Assembly: GCA_963791885.1 (NCBI GenBank)
Contig: CAWBUL010000005.1
Span: 2,046,001-2,110,000 of the forward strand
Direction of reading: 5' to 3'
Source: CAVSUZ01 sp963791885
GTDB lineage: Bacteria > Pseudomonadota > Alphaproteobacteria > Acetobacterales > Acetobacteraceae
DNA length: 64,000 bases
Shown here: piece after piece, positions 55,647 to 64,000 of the stretch
Position numbering within the stretch: the first letter of the stretch is position 1
Layout: each line of letters begins with the position of its first letter
The notes under the pieces: generated by a model
What the model was told of the DNA's origin: nothing
Database searches by the model: none
The model's input: only the letters and a program-made list of their open reading frames with translations
Program-made: the position numbers and the translations under genes

Positions 55647-56422
55647 GGAAGATGTTCCCCCATCATGCCCGTAGTTTCGGCGCGCGGCGGCAGCGCCTGG
55701 AAGCCCCCCTCGCGCGCGCACTTTCCATGCGCGGCAGTCAGTCTGCCCGCACCGTCAGCCGCCCTCCCGCCAGATGCGTCGGGCGCACGCAAATGTGGCG
55801 GTCCGACATTCCCACGACCACCGTCACGCTACCCGAGCCCCAGAGGTCGTTGCCGAGAATGGGCGCGTCCGGCCTGCGCGTGCAAGAACCGAAGTTGATG
55901 CGTTCGCCCGGCGAGCCTCAGCAATTCATTTGAGGCAATCAAAGAAAATTTTACGCGGACAAAGTCACTTAGCGCAAAGATCAGGCTATTTGCGGACAGC
56001 GGCACTCAAGCGGCACGAAGTGCCATATTTTATTGTATTGGTTGGTGCCGAGGGGAAAGCGGAAGATCATTCCAAAGCAACGCGGAGGGTATCCCCTCGT
56101 GTAATGGCGCATTAGCTGACGGACGATAGAAGTCCTTGCGACGCGGCAAACCCCATTCGCGGTCGCTTGATGGTCGAAGTAGTCCATCTCCCAGTGAAGA
56201 CGTTCGGCTGACGGCTCGACAGCGGCACGCCCTGTAGCTCCGTCGTCCTCAGTGACCTCCGTGTTAAAATCTTACTTCCCTCCAAACGCCCCAGTCATGG
56301 GCCTGACAAGCCGAACACCCACGGCCCAATCGGACCTCGGAAAACGCCCCCCCTGGTGCCCCAACGCACCACCAGGAAAAAATACCTTGACAGAACTACT
56401 AACATATGCTCTTGTTCCGTGC
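55647..56422. other. Gene-poor stretch between AsmA and a hypothetical gene
   Basis: No convincing gene. Lower GC than its neighbours, with an AT-rich patch at about 55930-56050. On the minus strand, 55738-55915 reads GERINFGSCTRRPDAPILGND and VGMSDRHICVRPTHLAGGRL with no start codon after the preceding stop, which may be the end of a decayed gene. A 6-bp stem GCCTCA/TGAGGC lies at 55915-55936. A 68-codon minus-strand frame at 55981-56187 has no support. Confidence 0.5.
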
Positions 56423-57112
56423 GTGACGGCCCAGCCCCGAACCGCTGACCCATCCCATCACCCCGATCCACCCCAGGATCAGGCACCTCCCGCCGTACCC
56501 ACACGCGGCAGCCGCCTGCTCGGCCTCCTTCGCAAGATGGTCGACCACGGCAAGCAAATGCTCGCCAACGTGCGCCAAAACCCCACCGCCGAGTACCTCC
56601 GCCACATCGGCGGATGCTTCGGCACACGGGACCTTAAGTTGATCCTCGCGCGCATCACGCGCGGCCTGCAAATGGCGGCGGAACTCGAAACCAGGATCGC
56701 GGACCATCCCGGCCGTTTCGATCGTCCGCTGCATGTCACCGCCCGTGCGCCCGCCGTGCGCAAACCACGCAGCCGCCCCGCGCAACCGCAGGACCAGTCA
56801 GACTCCGTCCTCGCCGGGCTCGCGACGGCAAAGGAAATCGCGGACCAGCTCCGCCACCGGCCGGTCGGCGCCGTCCTGATCGAGATTTGCGGCAATCTCG
56901 GCATCATGCCGTCCGATCCGCTATGGGACGAAATCAGTCACGTCGTTGAAGACCACGGCGGTAGCTTCCTGGCATTCTGGAAGGACGCCACGAACCGGGT
57001 TGCCATCACCAATTTCGTCCCACCGAACGTGCGGTTCGTCTGGCCAAAGCTGCCACGCCTGACCGAGCTCCACCTGGCGTATGCAGCCGTCACGGCCACC
57101 GGCCCACCCTGA
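56423..57112 (+). CDS. Hypothetical protein
   Basis: 229 aa if started at GTG 56423; the frame is open back to 56252 and the true start is unclear. Residues about 40-100 form a basic helical stretch (GLLRKMVDHGKQMLANVRQN, LARITRGLQMAAELETRI), followed by a Pro/Arg-rich linker and a second helical part (GLATAKEIADQLRHRPVGAV, EICGNLGIMPSDPLWDEI) and the end VAITNFVPPNVRF-type beta strands. No signal peptide or membrane segment. I do not recognise the family. It stands alone, 80 bp before the end of the convergent regulator gene. Confidence 0.55.
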   Translation: MTAQPRTADPSHHPDPPQDQAPPAVPTRGSRLLGLLRKMVDHGKQMLANVRQNPTAEYLRHIGGCFGTRDLKLILARITRGLQMAAELETRIADHPGRFDRPLHVTARAPAVRKPRSRPAQPQDQSDSVLAGLATAKEIADQLRHRPVGAVLIEICGNLGIMPSDPLWDEISHVVEDHGGSFLAFWKDATNRVAITNFVPPNVRFVWPKLPRLTELHLAYAAVTATGPP

Positions 57113-57193
57113 ACGCACCGTCCGAACCGCTAAGCCATCAGGACACGGGGCCGCCCGGCGGTAGCCCCGCCGTCGTGATTCGACGCACCGCGC

Positions 57194-57874
57194 TCATACC
57201 GGCCGCGTCAGTTCCATCCACGCCGCGCGCAGCCGCACCGCCTCGCTCGCGAAACTCTCCTCCAGCACCGTCGCCATTTTGATCCGATCGGCGCGGAAAT
57301 GGCGGAAATCGTCCCGCAACTCGCACCACGCGCATAGCAGCGTCGCCTCGACATAGTATTCCATCGCGATCGGCTTAATCGTGCGCTCGCTCGCCGTACC
57401 AGTCCCATCCACATACCCAATCCGCATCTTCCGCGCGTCCCGGATGGCGGTGCGCAGCTCAGCCACATCGATGGCATCGGCCGCCGGCGCACCACGCCGA
57501 GACACATGAAACGGCGCCTCCAGGCTGGATCGCGCCTCCGCCGGCATCACCGCGGCCAGCTTGTGCAGCACGCTCCGAGCGGTTGCGGTCAGCGTGCGAT
57601 CGCCCGTGCGCGGTAGCAGCCGCAACCCGATCACGATGGCCTCCGCCTCCTCCGCCGTGAACATCAGGGGCGGCAGCGCATATTCGCGCCGCAGCACGTA
57701 TCCCAGCCCCGCCGCACCCTCGATCGGCACGCGCCGAGACTGTAGAGTGGCGATGTCGCGATAAACGGTACGCGGCGTCACCTCCAGCTCCGCGGCGATC
57801 GTCGCGGCAGTAACCGGAGCACGCGCCAGGCGCAGCACCTGGATGATGTCGAACAGCCGATCCGCACGGCGCAT
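57194..57874 (-). CDS. YafY-type transcriptional regulator (HTH and WYL domain)
   Basis: 226 aa. N-terminal winged HTH of the DeoR/HTH_11 type (RLFDIIQVLRLARAPVTAAT, then LEVTPRTVYRDIATLQ) and a central-to-C-terminal WYL domain (RIGYVDGTGTASERTIKPIAMEYY in part, with the W-x-L position read as LLCAWCEL). WYL domains sense small ligands or nucleic acids. Divergent from the DUF1127/DMT pair; the 63-bp gap has a perfect palindrome that is the obvious operator. Confidence 0.93.
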   Translation of the reverse strand: MRRADRLFDIIQVLRLARAPVTAATIAAELEVTPRTVYRDIATLQSRRVPIEGAAGLGYVLRREYALPPLMFTAEEAEAIVIGLRLLPRTGDRTLTATARSVLHKLAAVMPAEARSSLEAPFHVSRRGAPAADAIDVAELRTAIRDARKMRIGYVDGTGTASERTIKPIAMEYYVEATLLCAWCELRDDFRHFRADRIKMATVLEESFASEAVRLRAAWMELTRPV

Positions 57875-57895
57875 TGAACGGCCCCGTCTCCTGAT

Positions 57896-57915
57896 GCTGA
57901 CAGCACGCTGTCAGC
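57896..57915. promoter_or_regulatory. Palindromic operator between the WYL regulator and DUF1127 gene
   Basis: GCTGACAGC and GCTGTCAGC, perfect 9-bp arms with a 2-bp centre (AC), in the middle of the 63-bp divergent gap. A further half-site GCTGACA lies at 57940-57946, overlapping the DUF1127 start codon. Most likely the binding site of the divergent YafY-type regulator. Confidence 0.7.
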
Positions 57916-57937
57916 AGCCCCTTCTTATCTTAGCGGC

Positions 57938-58147
57938 ATGCTGACACGAACCGAGATACCGCTCGCCATCCCTCAACGGCTCCAAAGCGCACCGGAGCAC
58001 CCGCTGGCCGATTGGTGGCGTGCCGCACGGCACCGCCACCGCACGCGCCGGCTGCTTGCCGAGATGAACGATAGCATGCTGAAGGATATCGGCTTGACCC
58101 GCAGTGAAGCCCAGCTTGAGGCTTGGAAGCCGTTCTGGCGCCTATGA
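57938..58147 (+). CDS. DUF1127 domain-containing small protein
   Basis: 69 aa, with the DUF1127 (YjiS-like) helix block LLAEMNDSMLKDIGLTRSEA preceded by WWRAARHRHRTRR. Small DUF1127 proteins in alphaproteobacteria have been linked to RNA binding and phosphate/carbon regulation. Its stop overlaps the DMT transporter ATG (ATGA), so translation is coupled. Confidence 0.93.
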   Translation: MLTRTEIPLAIPQRLQSAPEHPLADWWRAARHRHRTRRLLAEMNDSMLKDIGLTRSEAQLEAWKPFWRL

Positions 58148-59061
58148 CCGCATCCACCCGTCCGTTGGGAATCACGCTCGTGGCGCTTTCGGCACTGGCC
58201 TACAGCACGGCCGGCTTTTTCACGCGCCTGATCCCGCTCGACGCACAGACGATCCTGCTCTACCGAGGCATCGTCGCCGGGCTGTTCATCGCCGCGTTTT
58301 GCGCCGTGATGGAGGGACGCAATGCGCTGCGCGCTGCTGCCGCGATCGGCCGGCCCGGGCTGCTCGCGGCGCTCTGCTCCGCGCTGGCGACCATCCTGTT
58401 CATCAACGCCTTCCGGCTGACATCGGTGGCCGACGTGGTCATCCTGTTCGCCACCGCGCCGTTCGTTACCGCCGCAATCAGCCGGGTCGTCTACGGCGTG
58501 CGGGAAAGCCGCGCCACGTTGATCGCCAGCACCGTCGCCCTTGCCGGCGTGGCCATTATGATGGGCGGCGCCGGATCGAGCCGCCACGTCCTCGGCGACC
58601 TTATGGCAATCGGCATGACGCTGCTGATGTCCATCATGATCGTCATCGTCCGCCAGAATCGGCAGACCTCGATGCTGCCGGCCGCCTCACTGTCGGCTTT
58701 CCTCTGCGCCGCGCTGGTCTTGCCCGCCGCGGCGCCCTTCCTGCCGACCCGGCACGATCTGCTGTTGCTGGTGCTGTTCGGCACCACGCAATTCGGCCTT
58801 GGCCTGATTCTGTTGACCGTCGGCAGCCGGATGGTCTCCGCAACCAAGTCAGCCCTGATCAACTCGCTGGAGGTGCCGTTCGCGGCACTCTGGGTCTGGC
58901 TCGCCTTCAACGAAATACCCGCCGCGACGACGATCATCGGTGGTCTCATCGTCTGCGCCGCCGTGCTGGCGCATGTGCTGATCCCGCAGCGTGGCCATAG
59001 CTCCGAGCATCATTACCCGGTGGCAGCTCGGCAGCTTCGGTGCCGCCGCGCACCATCTTGA
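58144..59061 (+). CDS. DMT-superfamily (EamA) transporter
   Basis: 305 aa, ten predicted helices in two EamA repeats. First repeat begins ITLVALSALAYSTAGFFTRL; the LYRGIVAGLF and VADVVILFATAPFVTAAISR blocks are typical, as is the second-repeat LEVPFAALWVWLAFNEIP. Probable metabolite exporter; substrate unknown. Likely controlled with DUF1127 by the divergent regulator. Confidence 0.92.
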   Translation: MTASTRPLGITLVALSALAYSTAGFFTRLIPLDAQTILLYRGIVAGLFIAAFCAVMEGRNALRAAAAIGRPGLLAALCSALATILFINAFRLTSVADVVILFATAPFVTAAISRVVYGVRESRATLIASTVALAGVAIMMGGAGSSRHVLGDLMAIGMTLLMSIMIVIVRQNRQTSMLPAASLSAFLCAALVLPAAAPFLPTRHDLLLLVLFGTTQFGLGLILLTVGSRMVSATKSALINSLEVPFAALWVWLAFNEIPAATTIIGGLIVCAAVLAHVLIPQRGHSSEHHYPVAARQLRCRRAPS

Positions 59062-59120
59062 AACCTCCGAGTCCGCTGTCCCCGCTCTTCAGTCCAGACG
59101 TCTCTTGCTACACTCCCCCC

Positions 59121-59849
59121 ATGACAACCCCTACCCTCGGCGTCCTCGGCGGCATGGGGCCGCTCGCCTCCGCCCACTTCATGGTCCGCCTCACCCTGCT
59201 CACCCCGGCCGAGCGTGACCAGGACCACATCCCCACCATCCTCTGGTCCGATCCCCGCGTCCCCGACCGCACGCGCGGCAAGCTCGCGGGCGGCGACGAC
59301 CCGCTGCCCTGGCTCCTCCGAGGCATTCGCGGCCTCCGCCAGGCCGGCGTCCAAGCCATCGCGATCCCCTGCAACACTGCCCATGGCTGGTACGACGAGA
59401 TGGCCGAGGAAGCTGGCTGCCCCATCCTCCACATCGTCGACGCGGCCAACGAAGACCTCGCCCGCCAGGGCATCAAGCCCGGCCTGATTGGGGTCATGGG
59501 CACCGCCGCCACCCTCGCGATGCAGCTCTACCAGCAACGCCTGACCTCGCGCGGCTGGACCTGCATTACCCCCACCGACGAGGAAATGGCCCGCCGGGTC
59601 ACCCCCGCCATCGCCCAGGTCAAAGCCAACCACGTCGCAGACGCGTACGAACCGCTGGCCGAAGTCGTGCGCTCGCTCAAAGCCCGAGGCGCCACGGCCG
59701 TCGTTCTCGGCTGCACGGAGATCCCGCTCGGCATCCAGGCCGGCCCCGCCCACACGCTCGGCATCCCGCTGATCGACACGATCGACGCGCTCGCCCGTGC
59801 CGCCATCGCCTGGGCCAAACCCGGCGCACTCTTGCCAGCGCGCCGCTAA
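59121..59849 (+). CDS. Aspartate/glutamate racemase family protein
   Basis: 242 aa from ATG 59121. Begins TLGVLGGMGPLASAHFM. The two catalytic cysteines are in IPCNTAHGWYD and LGCTEIPLG, as in PLP-independent amino-acid racemases of the YgeA/aspartate racemase group. Interconverts L- and D-amino acids; substrate uncertain. The start is 60 bp after the DMT stop. Confidence 0.93.
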   Translation: MTTPTLGVLGGMGPLASAHFMVRLTLLTPAERDQDHIPTILWSDPRVPDRTRGKLAGGDDPLPWLLRGIRGLRQAGVQAIAIPCNTAHGWYDEMAEEAGCPILHIVDAANEDLARQGIKPGLIGVMGTAATLAMQLYQQRLTSRGWTCITPTDEEMARRVTPAIAQVKANHVADAYEPLAEVVRSLKARGATAVVLGCTEIPLGIQAGPAHTLGIPLIDTIDALARAAIAWAKPGALLPARR

Positions 59850-60069
59850 CCGGCTAACGAACTCTCATGCTGTCCTGCGGCATCCGCATGGCCTTCCGGT
59901 TAGCCCGCTTCGCGGTGCGCTCGGCCGTGCGCGCCATCGCCGCCCTCGCACTCCTTCGACTTACGCGCCCCTGAGCGTCACGCCGGGTCGCTGAGCGCCG
60001 GCACCGCCCAGGGGAACATCCCGGGGAAATCCCGCGCGCTGTCGAACACCGAATCCGAGGACCCATCCA

Positions 60070-61653
60070 ATGCCCATCACCCATCCCAGCTTCGGCACGC
60101 TGGAAGACGACCGCATCATCATCTTCGACACCACGCTGCGCGACGGAGAGCAGTCGCCCGGCTTCTCGATGAACATCAACGAGAAGATCCGCATGGCCGA
60201 GGCGCTCGCAGAACTGGGCGTCGATGTGTTGGAAGCCGGCTTTCCCATCGCTTCGCCCGGCGACTTCGATTCGGTGAAAGCCATCGCCGAATCCCTGGGC
60301 CAGCGTGACGACACGCCGGTGATCTGCGGCCTGGCGCGTTCCGGCCGCGATGACATCACCCGCGCCGGCGACGCGGTGCGTGCGGCGAAGCGCAAGCGCA
60401 TCCACAGCTTCCTGTCCACCAGCGCACTGCATATGAAATACAAGCTGCGGATGGAGCCCGAGGATGTGCTGCGCGCCGTCAGCGACAGCGTGACGCTCGC
60501 GCGCCACTACACAGACGACGTCGAGTGGTCCGCCGAGGACGGCACCCGCACCGAACCCGACTTCCTCTGCCGCTGCGTCGAGGCCGCGATCAAGGCCGGC
60601 GCCACCACGATCAACATCCCCGATACCGTCGGCTACGCCCTGCCCGAGGACATGCTGCGCATCTTCACCATGGTGCGTGAACGTGTGCCGGGTGCCGACA
60701 AGGTCGTGCTGTCCACGCACAACCACAACGACCTGGGATTGGCCGTTGCCAACACGTTGGCCGCCATCGCCGCCGGCGTGCGCCAGATCGAATCCACCAT
60801 CAACGGCATCGGCGAGCGTGCGGGTAACGCGTCGCTGGAAGAGGCCGTCATGGCCATCCGTACCCGCAATGACCGTGTGCCCTACAAAACCAACATCAAG
60901 ACCCGCAATCTCCTCAAAGTCTCCCGCCTGCTCTCAGCCATCACCGGCTTCGACGTGCAGCCCAATAAGGCCATCGTCGGCCGCAACGCCTTCGCGCACG
61001 AAGCCGGCATTCATCAGGATGGCGTGCTGAAGAACGCCGCCACTTACGAGATCATGACGCCCGACAGCGTCGGCTGGACCAAGTCCAACCTCGTGATGGG
61101 CAAGCACTCCGGTCGCGCGGCCTTTCGCGACAAGCTGCGCTCGTTGGGCTACGAGATCGGCGATAACCACCTGAACGTCGCCTTCCGCCGCTTCAAGGAA
61201 ATCGCCGACCGCAAGAAGGTCGTGTACGACGAAGACATCATGGCGCTGGTGGACGACGAGGTGATGCGTGATCACGAACGCATCCGCTTCGTCTCGCTCG
61301 ACGTGCACGCCGGATCGAAACAGCCCCAGCGCGCCGAGCTGGAGCTGGAGGTGGACGGCGTCACGAAGCACGCCGTCGCCACGGGTGACGGGCCGGTCGA
61401 TGCCACCTTCCGCGCGATCCGCGAAATCTTCCCGCACAACGCCAATCTCGTTCTGTTCTCCGTCGGCGCGGTGACCGAGGGCACCGACGCCCAAGCCAAG
61501 ACCACAGTCCGTCTGGAGGAGAACGGTAAGATGGTGGACGGGCAGGGGGCCGATCTCGACACGATCGTCGCCTCGGCCCGTGCCTACGTCCACGCCCTGA
61601 ACAAGCTGATGGTGAAACGCCTGCGGACTGAACCGCAAGCCCTTTCGGCATAA
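60070..61653 (+). CDS. leuA: 2-isopropylmalate synthase
   Basis: 527 aa. Condenses acetyl-CoA with 2-oxoisovalerate, the first step of leucine synthesis. TIM barrel with IIFDTTLRDGEQSPGFSMN, the metal site STHNHNDLGLAVAN and INGIGERAGNASLEE; linker FVRNAFAHEAGIHQDG-type block NAFAHEAGIHQDG; C-terminal LeuA regulatory domain (about 400-515), which is where leucine inhibits. GAGGA lies 8 bp before the ATG. leuB, C and D are not in the window. Confidence 0.97.
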   Translation: MPITHPSFGTLEDDRIIIFDTTLRDGEQSPGFSMNINEKIRMAEALAELGVDVLEAGFPIASPGDFDSVKAIAESLGQRDDTPVICGLARSGRDDITRAGDAVRAAKRKRIHSFLSTSALHMKYKLRMEPEDVLRAVSDSVTLARHYTDDVEWSAEDGTRTEPDFLCRCVEAAIKAGATTINIPDTVGYALPEDMLRIFTMVRERVPGADKVVLSTHNHNDLGLAVANTLAAIAAGVRQIESTINGIGERAGNASLEEAVMAIRTRNDRVPYKTNIKTRNLLKVSRLLSAITGFDVQPNKAIVGRNAFAHEAGIHQDGVLKNAATYEIMTPDSVGWTKSNLVMGKHSGRAAFRDKLRSLGYEIGDNHLNVAFRRFKEIADRKKVVYDEDIMALVDDEVMRDHERIRFVSLDVHAGSKQPQRAELELEVDGVTKHAVATGDGPVDATFRAIREIFPHNANLVLFSVGAVTEGTDAQAKTTVRLEENGKMVDGQGADLDTIVASARAYVHALNKLMVKRLRTEPQALSA

Positions 61654-61677
61654 TGCTTTTCTAGAAACGGAGACCGA

Positions 61678-61704
61678 GCCGCGGTTTTTAGTTGAAACCG
61701 TGGC
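61678..61704 (+). terminator. Probable hairpin after leuA
   Basis: GCCGCGGTTT (61678-61687) pairs with AAACCGTGGC (61695-61704), ten pairs with one G-T wobble and a 7-nt loop, 25 bp past the leuA stop and ahead of the transglycosylase gene. No T run after it. Confidence 0.55.
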
Positions 61705-61728
61705 CCTGGTCTGTGCACAACACGCCGC

Positions 61729-62355
61729 ATGAAACGCCTGCTGTGGTCGTTATTATTCTTGACCGTTACCGGACAGGCACAGATCCATCAGGCACACGCT
61801 AGCCCCGCATGCAAGTCGGCCATCGACGCCGCCTCGATGACGTCCGTGGTTCCCAACGGCCTGCTCCATGCCATCGCCGTCGTCGAGTCAGGCCGGCCTG
61901 ACCCTCGTAGCGGCACGATCCAGCCCTGGCCTTGGACGATCGATGTCGGCGGCCAGGGCTATTATTTTCCAACAAAAGCCGCTGCGATCTCCGCCGTCCG
62001 CACCTTGATGGCCGCCGGCATCAGTTCGATCGATGTCGGCTGCATGCAGATCAACCTGAGCTACCATCCTGCCGCGTTCCGCAATCTCGATCAGGCCTTC
62101 GACCCGATGGCGAACGCCCGCTACGCCGCAGTGTTTCTCACCAGGCTGTACAATTCCTCGCTGGACTGGACCAAGGCCGCCGGCGCCTATCACAGCCAGA
62201 CGCCCACACTCGCGCAGCCGTACCAGAACGCCGTTCTGGCGCACTGGCAGCCGATCGGCGCAAGCAAGCGCTACAAGGCGATAACGTCGTGGGAAGACTA
62301 TGGCGGTCCGAAATCCTGGGAAGACTTTGCCACCGGTCTAAAGGGTCATCGGTGA
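61729..62355 (+). CDS. Lytic transglycosylase (SLT domain)
   Basis: 208 aa with signal peptide (LLWSLLFLTVTGQAQIHQAHA, cut before SPACK). SLT fold: catalytic Glu in IAVVESGRP, SIDVGCMQINL, FLTRLYNSSLDWTKAAGAYHS in part. Cleaves peptidoglycan glycan strands in the periplasm. Single-domain small type seen in secretion-linked and chromosomal copies. It converges on the ribonucleotide reductase gene, the stops 1 bp apart. Confidence 0.93.
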   Translation: MKRLLWSLLFLTVTGQAQIHQAHASPACKSAIDAASMTSVVPNGLLHAIAVVESGRPDPRSGTIQPWPWTIDVGGQGYYFPTKAAAISAVRTLMAAGISSIDVGCMQINLSYHPAAFRNLDQAFDPMANARYAAVFLTRLYNSSLDWTKAAGAYHSQTPTLAQPYQNAVLAHWQPIGASKRYKAITSWEDYGGPKSWEDFATGLKGHR

Positions 62356-62356
62356 A

Positions 62357-64000
62357 CTACTGACAGGCCAGACACTCCTCGTAATCCACCCGACCCGCGC
62401 CCGCCGCCAGCGGCAACTCCAATTCCGGCTCCGGTCGAACCGGCACAATCTCCACCGGACGCACCGGAGCCTCACTCACCGCATCGGCCCGCGCGATCGA
62501 CATCGACCGGCAATCGTACAGCGACTTCACACCGCGCTTCCACGCCATAAAGTGGATCTGGTGCAGATCGCGCTTATGCACATTCGCCGGCAGGAACAGA
62601 TTCACTGACTGGCTCTGGCAGATGAACGGAGCACGATCCGCCGCATGCTCCACCACCCAGCGCTGATCCAATTCGAACGCGGTCTTGAACACCGCCTTCT
62701 CATGCTCATCCAGAAAATCCAGGTGCTGCACGCTGCCGCTGGTGGTCGTGATGGATGACCACACCTCATCCGTATCGTATCCCTTCTCCGCCAGCAGCTT
62801 CTGCAAATGCCGGTTGCGCACCGCAAAACTCCCCGACAGCGTCTTCTGCAGGAACACATTCGCCGCGATCGGCTCGATCCCCGGACTCGAATTGCCCGCG
62901 ATGATCGAGATCGACGCCGTCGGCGCGATCGACATTTTGTGGCTGAACCGCTCGTTCACCCCATACTCCGCCGCATCGGGGCAGGCGCCCCGTTCCTCGG
63001 CCAGCACCTGAGACGCCGCGTCTGCCTGCGCGCGGATATGCTTGAACATCCGCTTGTTCCAGACCTTCGCGATCACGCTCTCGAACGGCACGTTCTGCGA
63101 TTGCAGGAAGGTGTGGAACCCCATCACCCCCAGCCCCACGCTCCGCTCGCGCATCGCCGAATACTTCGCCCGCTCCATTCCCGGCGGCGCACGGTCGATG
63201 AAGTCCTGCAGCACGTTATCGAGGAACCGCATCACGTCCTCGATGAAGCTCGGGTGGTCCTGCCACTCGAACCAGCTTTCCAGGTTCAGCGACGCCAGGC
63301 AGCAGACCGCCGTGCGCTCCTGCCCGTGCTGGTCGCGTCCCGTCGGCAGCGTGATCTCGCTGCACAGATTGGACGTCTTCACCTCCAGTCCGGCCAGCTT
63401 GTGATGCTCAGGCCGCGCCCGGTTCACGTGATCCGAGAAGATCAGATACGGCTCGCCCGTCTCGACCCGTGCCGTCAGGATCCGGATCCACAAATTCCGC
63501 GCCGAGATCGAGCGCACCACCGACTTGTCCTTCGGCGACGTCAGCGCCCAGGGCTCATCCGCCTCCACCGCGCGCATGAACGCATCCGGCACCAGGATAC
63601 CATGGTGCAGATTCAATGCCTTACGGTTCGGATCTCCACCGGTCGGCCGTCGCATCTCGATGAATTCCTCGATCTCGGGATGCGAGACTGGCAGATACAC
63701 CGCCGCCGATCCCCGCCGCAGCGACCCCTGGGAGATCGCCAGCGTCAGCGAGTCCATCACCCGGATGAACGGGATCACGCCGGAGGTCTTGCCCACCGCC
63801 CCGACCCGCTCGCCGATTGACCGCAGATTGCCCCAGTAGCTGCCGATGCCGCCGCCCTTGGAGGCCAGCCAGACATTCTCGTTCCACAGCCCGACAATGC
63901 CTTCCAGACTGTCGGAGGCTTCGTTCAGGAAGCAGGAAATCGGTAGGCCACGCGCGGTCCCACCGTTCGACAGCACAGGCGTCGCCGGCATGAACCAGAA
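62357..64000 (-). CDS. nrdA: Ribonucleoside-diphosphate reductase subunit alpha, class I (5' part outside window)
   Basis: C-terminal 547 codons of NrdA; the N-terminus lies beyond the window. Reduces NDPs to dNDPs. Catalytic residues are in place: first redox Cys in LPISCFLNE, radical Cys and Glu in SNLCSEITLP (N-x-C-x-E) and partner Cys in CCLASLNLESW. Conserved end block DYEECLACQ supplies the shuttle cysteine pair for thioredoxin/glutaredoxin; grxC is in this window. PTASISIIAGNSSPGIEP block intact. Confidence 0.97.
   Translation of the reverse strand, partial: FWFMPATPVLSNGGTARGLPISCFLNEASDSLEGIVGLWNENVWLASKGGGIGSYWGNLRSIGERVGAVGKTSGVIPFIRVMDSLTLAISQGSLRRGSAAVYLPVSHPEIEEFIEMRRPTGGDPNRKALNLHHGILVPDAFMRAVEADEPWALTSPKDKSVVRSISARNLWIRILTARVETGEPYLIFSDHVNRARPEHHKLAGLEVKTSNLCSEITLPTGRDQHGQERTAVCCLASLNLESWFEWQDHPSFIEDVMRFLDNVLQDFIDRAPPGMERAKYSAMRERSVGLGVMGFHTFLQSQNVPFESVIAKVWNKRMFKHIRAQADAASQVLAEERGACPDAAEYGVNERFSHKMSIAPTASISIIAGNSSPGIEPIAANVFLQKTLSGSFAVRNRHLQKLLAEKGYDTDEVWSSITTTSGSVQHLDFLDEHEKAVFKTAFELDQRWVVEHAADRAPFICQSQSVNLFLPANVHKRDLHQIHFMAWKRGVKSLYDCRSMSIARADAVSEAPVRPVEIVPVRPEPELELPLAAGAGRVDYEECLACQ

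Noticed and set aside
55981..56187. 68-codon minus-strand frame in the gene-poor stretch
   Set aside because: No ribosome-binding site and no recognisable features; listed only in the gap description.

Overview
The window is high-GC bacterial DNA, and its gene content points to an Acetobacteraceae/Rhodospirillales-type alphaproteobacterium. The indicators are a System I cytochrome c maturation operon, the MoxR-DUF58-DUF4159 membrane cluster, DUF1127, DUF1178, DUF1285, AsmA, an AccA with its own gene, an NrdA ending in a redox Cys pair, and several family III CoA-transferases. This is inferred from families I recognise, not from a search. About 57 protein genes and one tRNA (Cys) can be supported. 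I see no phage, insertion sequence, CRISPR array, rRNA or replication origin.

Layout. 1-6.1 kb: the 3' part of a secreted PEP-CTERM SGNH hydrolase, a coiled-coil repeat protein, an amidase, accA with a strong hairpin against its start codon, and small envelope proteins. 6.1-11.7 kb: an EVE-domain gene diverges from ccmCDEFGHI (cytochrome c maturation, without ccmAB). 11.8-17.3 kb: an HtrA protease, then a TPP-dependent acyl-CoA lyase/decarboxylase with a formyl-CoA-transferase-like partner, divergent from a D-2-hydroxyacid dehydrogenase. 17.3-25.3 kb (minus strand): a tight operon MoxR - DUF58 - DUF4159 - large membrane protein - TspO - secreted ankyrin protein. 25.3-29.3 kb: DUF1285, Nudix, CCA-adding enzyme, tRNA-Cys and a CLC antiporter. 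29.4-37 kb: a CUT1-type sugar ABC transporter (binding protein, two permeases, no ATPase) with a sulfatase, facing a NitT/TauT-type ABC ATPase and double permease. 37-41.7 kb: acyl-CoA dehydrogenase, CoA-transferase, ECF sigma factor, single-domain response regulator and a luciferase-like oxidoreductase.

41.4-51.3 kb is an almost unbroken minus-strand array: mannonate dehydratase, a four-domain rhodanese protein, ComF, glutaredoxin, DUF1178, a membrane J-domain protein, a YfcC transporter, an alpha/beta hydrolase and a glycosyltransferase. 51.4-64 kb: an MFS transporter whose end is fused to the C-terminal part of a creatininase, an AsmA protein, a gene-poor stretch, a WYL-type regulator divergent (over a near-ideal palindrome) from DUF1127 plus a DMT exporter, an Asp/Glu racemase-family protein, leuA, a lytic transglycosylase and the C-terminal part of the class I ribonucleotide reductase.

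A recurring oddity is that five genes (coiled-coil repeat protein, DUF4159, glycosyltransferase, ComF twice, MFS) are broken by small indels, while the protein pattern continues undamaged in another frame. That many fresh breaks in one window suggests uncorrected sequence errors at least as much as gene decay, so the gene breaks should be read with that in mind. No single locus is clearly an undescribed system. The best candidates for something unusual are the sulfatase/ATPase-less sugar transporter locus, the acyl-CoA lyase cassette, the MFS-creatininase fusion and the TspO/ankyrin extension of the MoxR operon.
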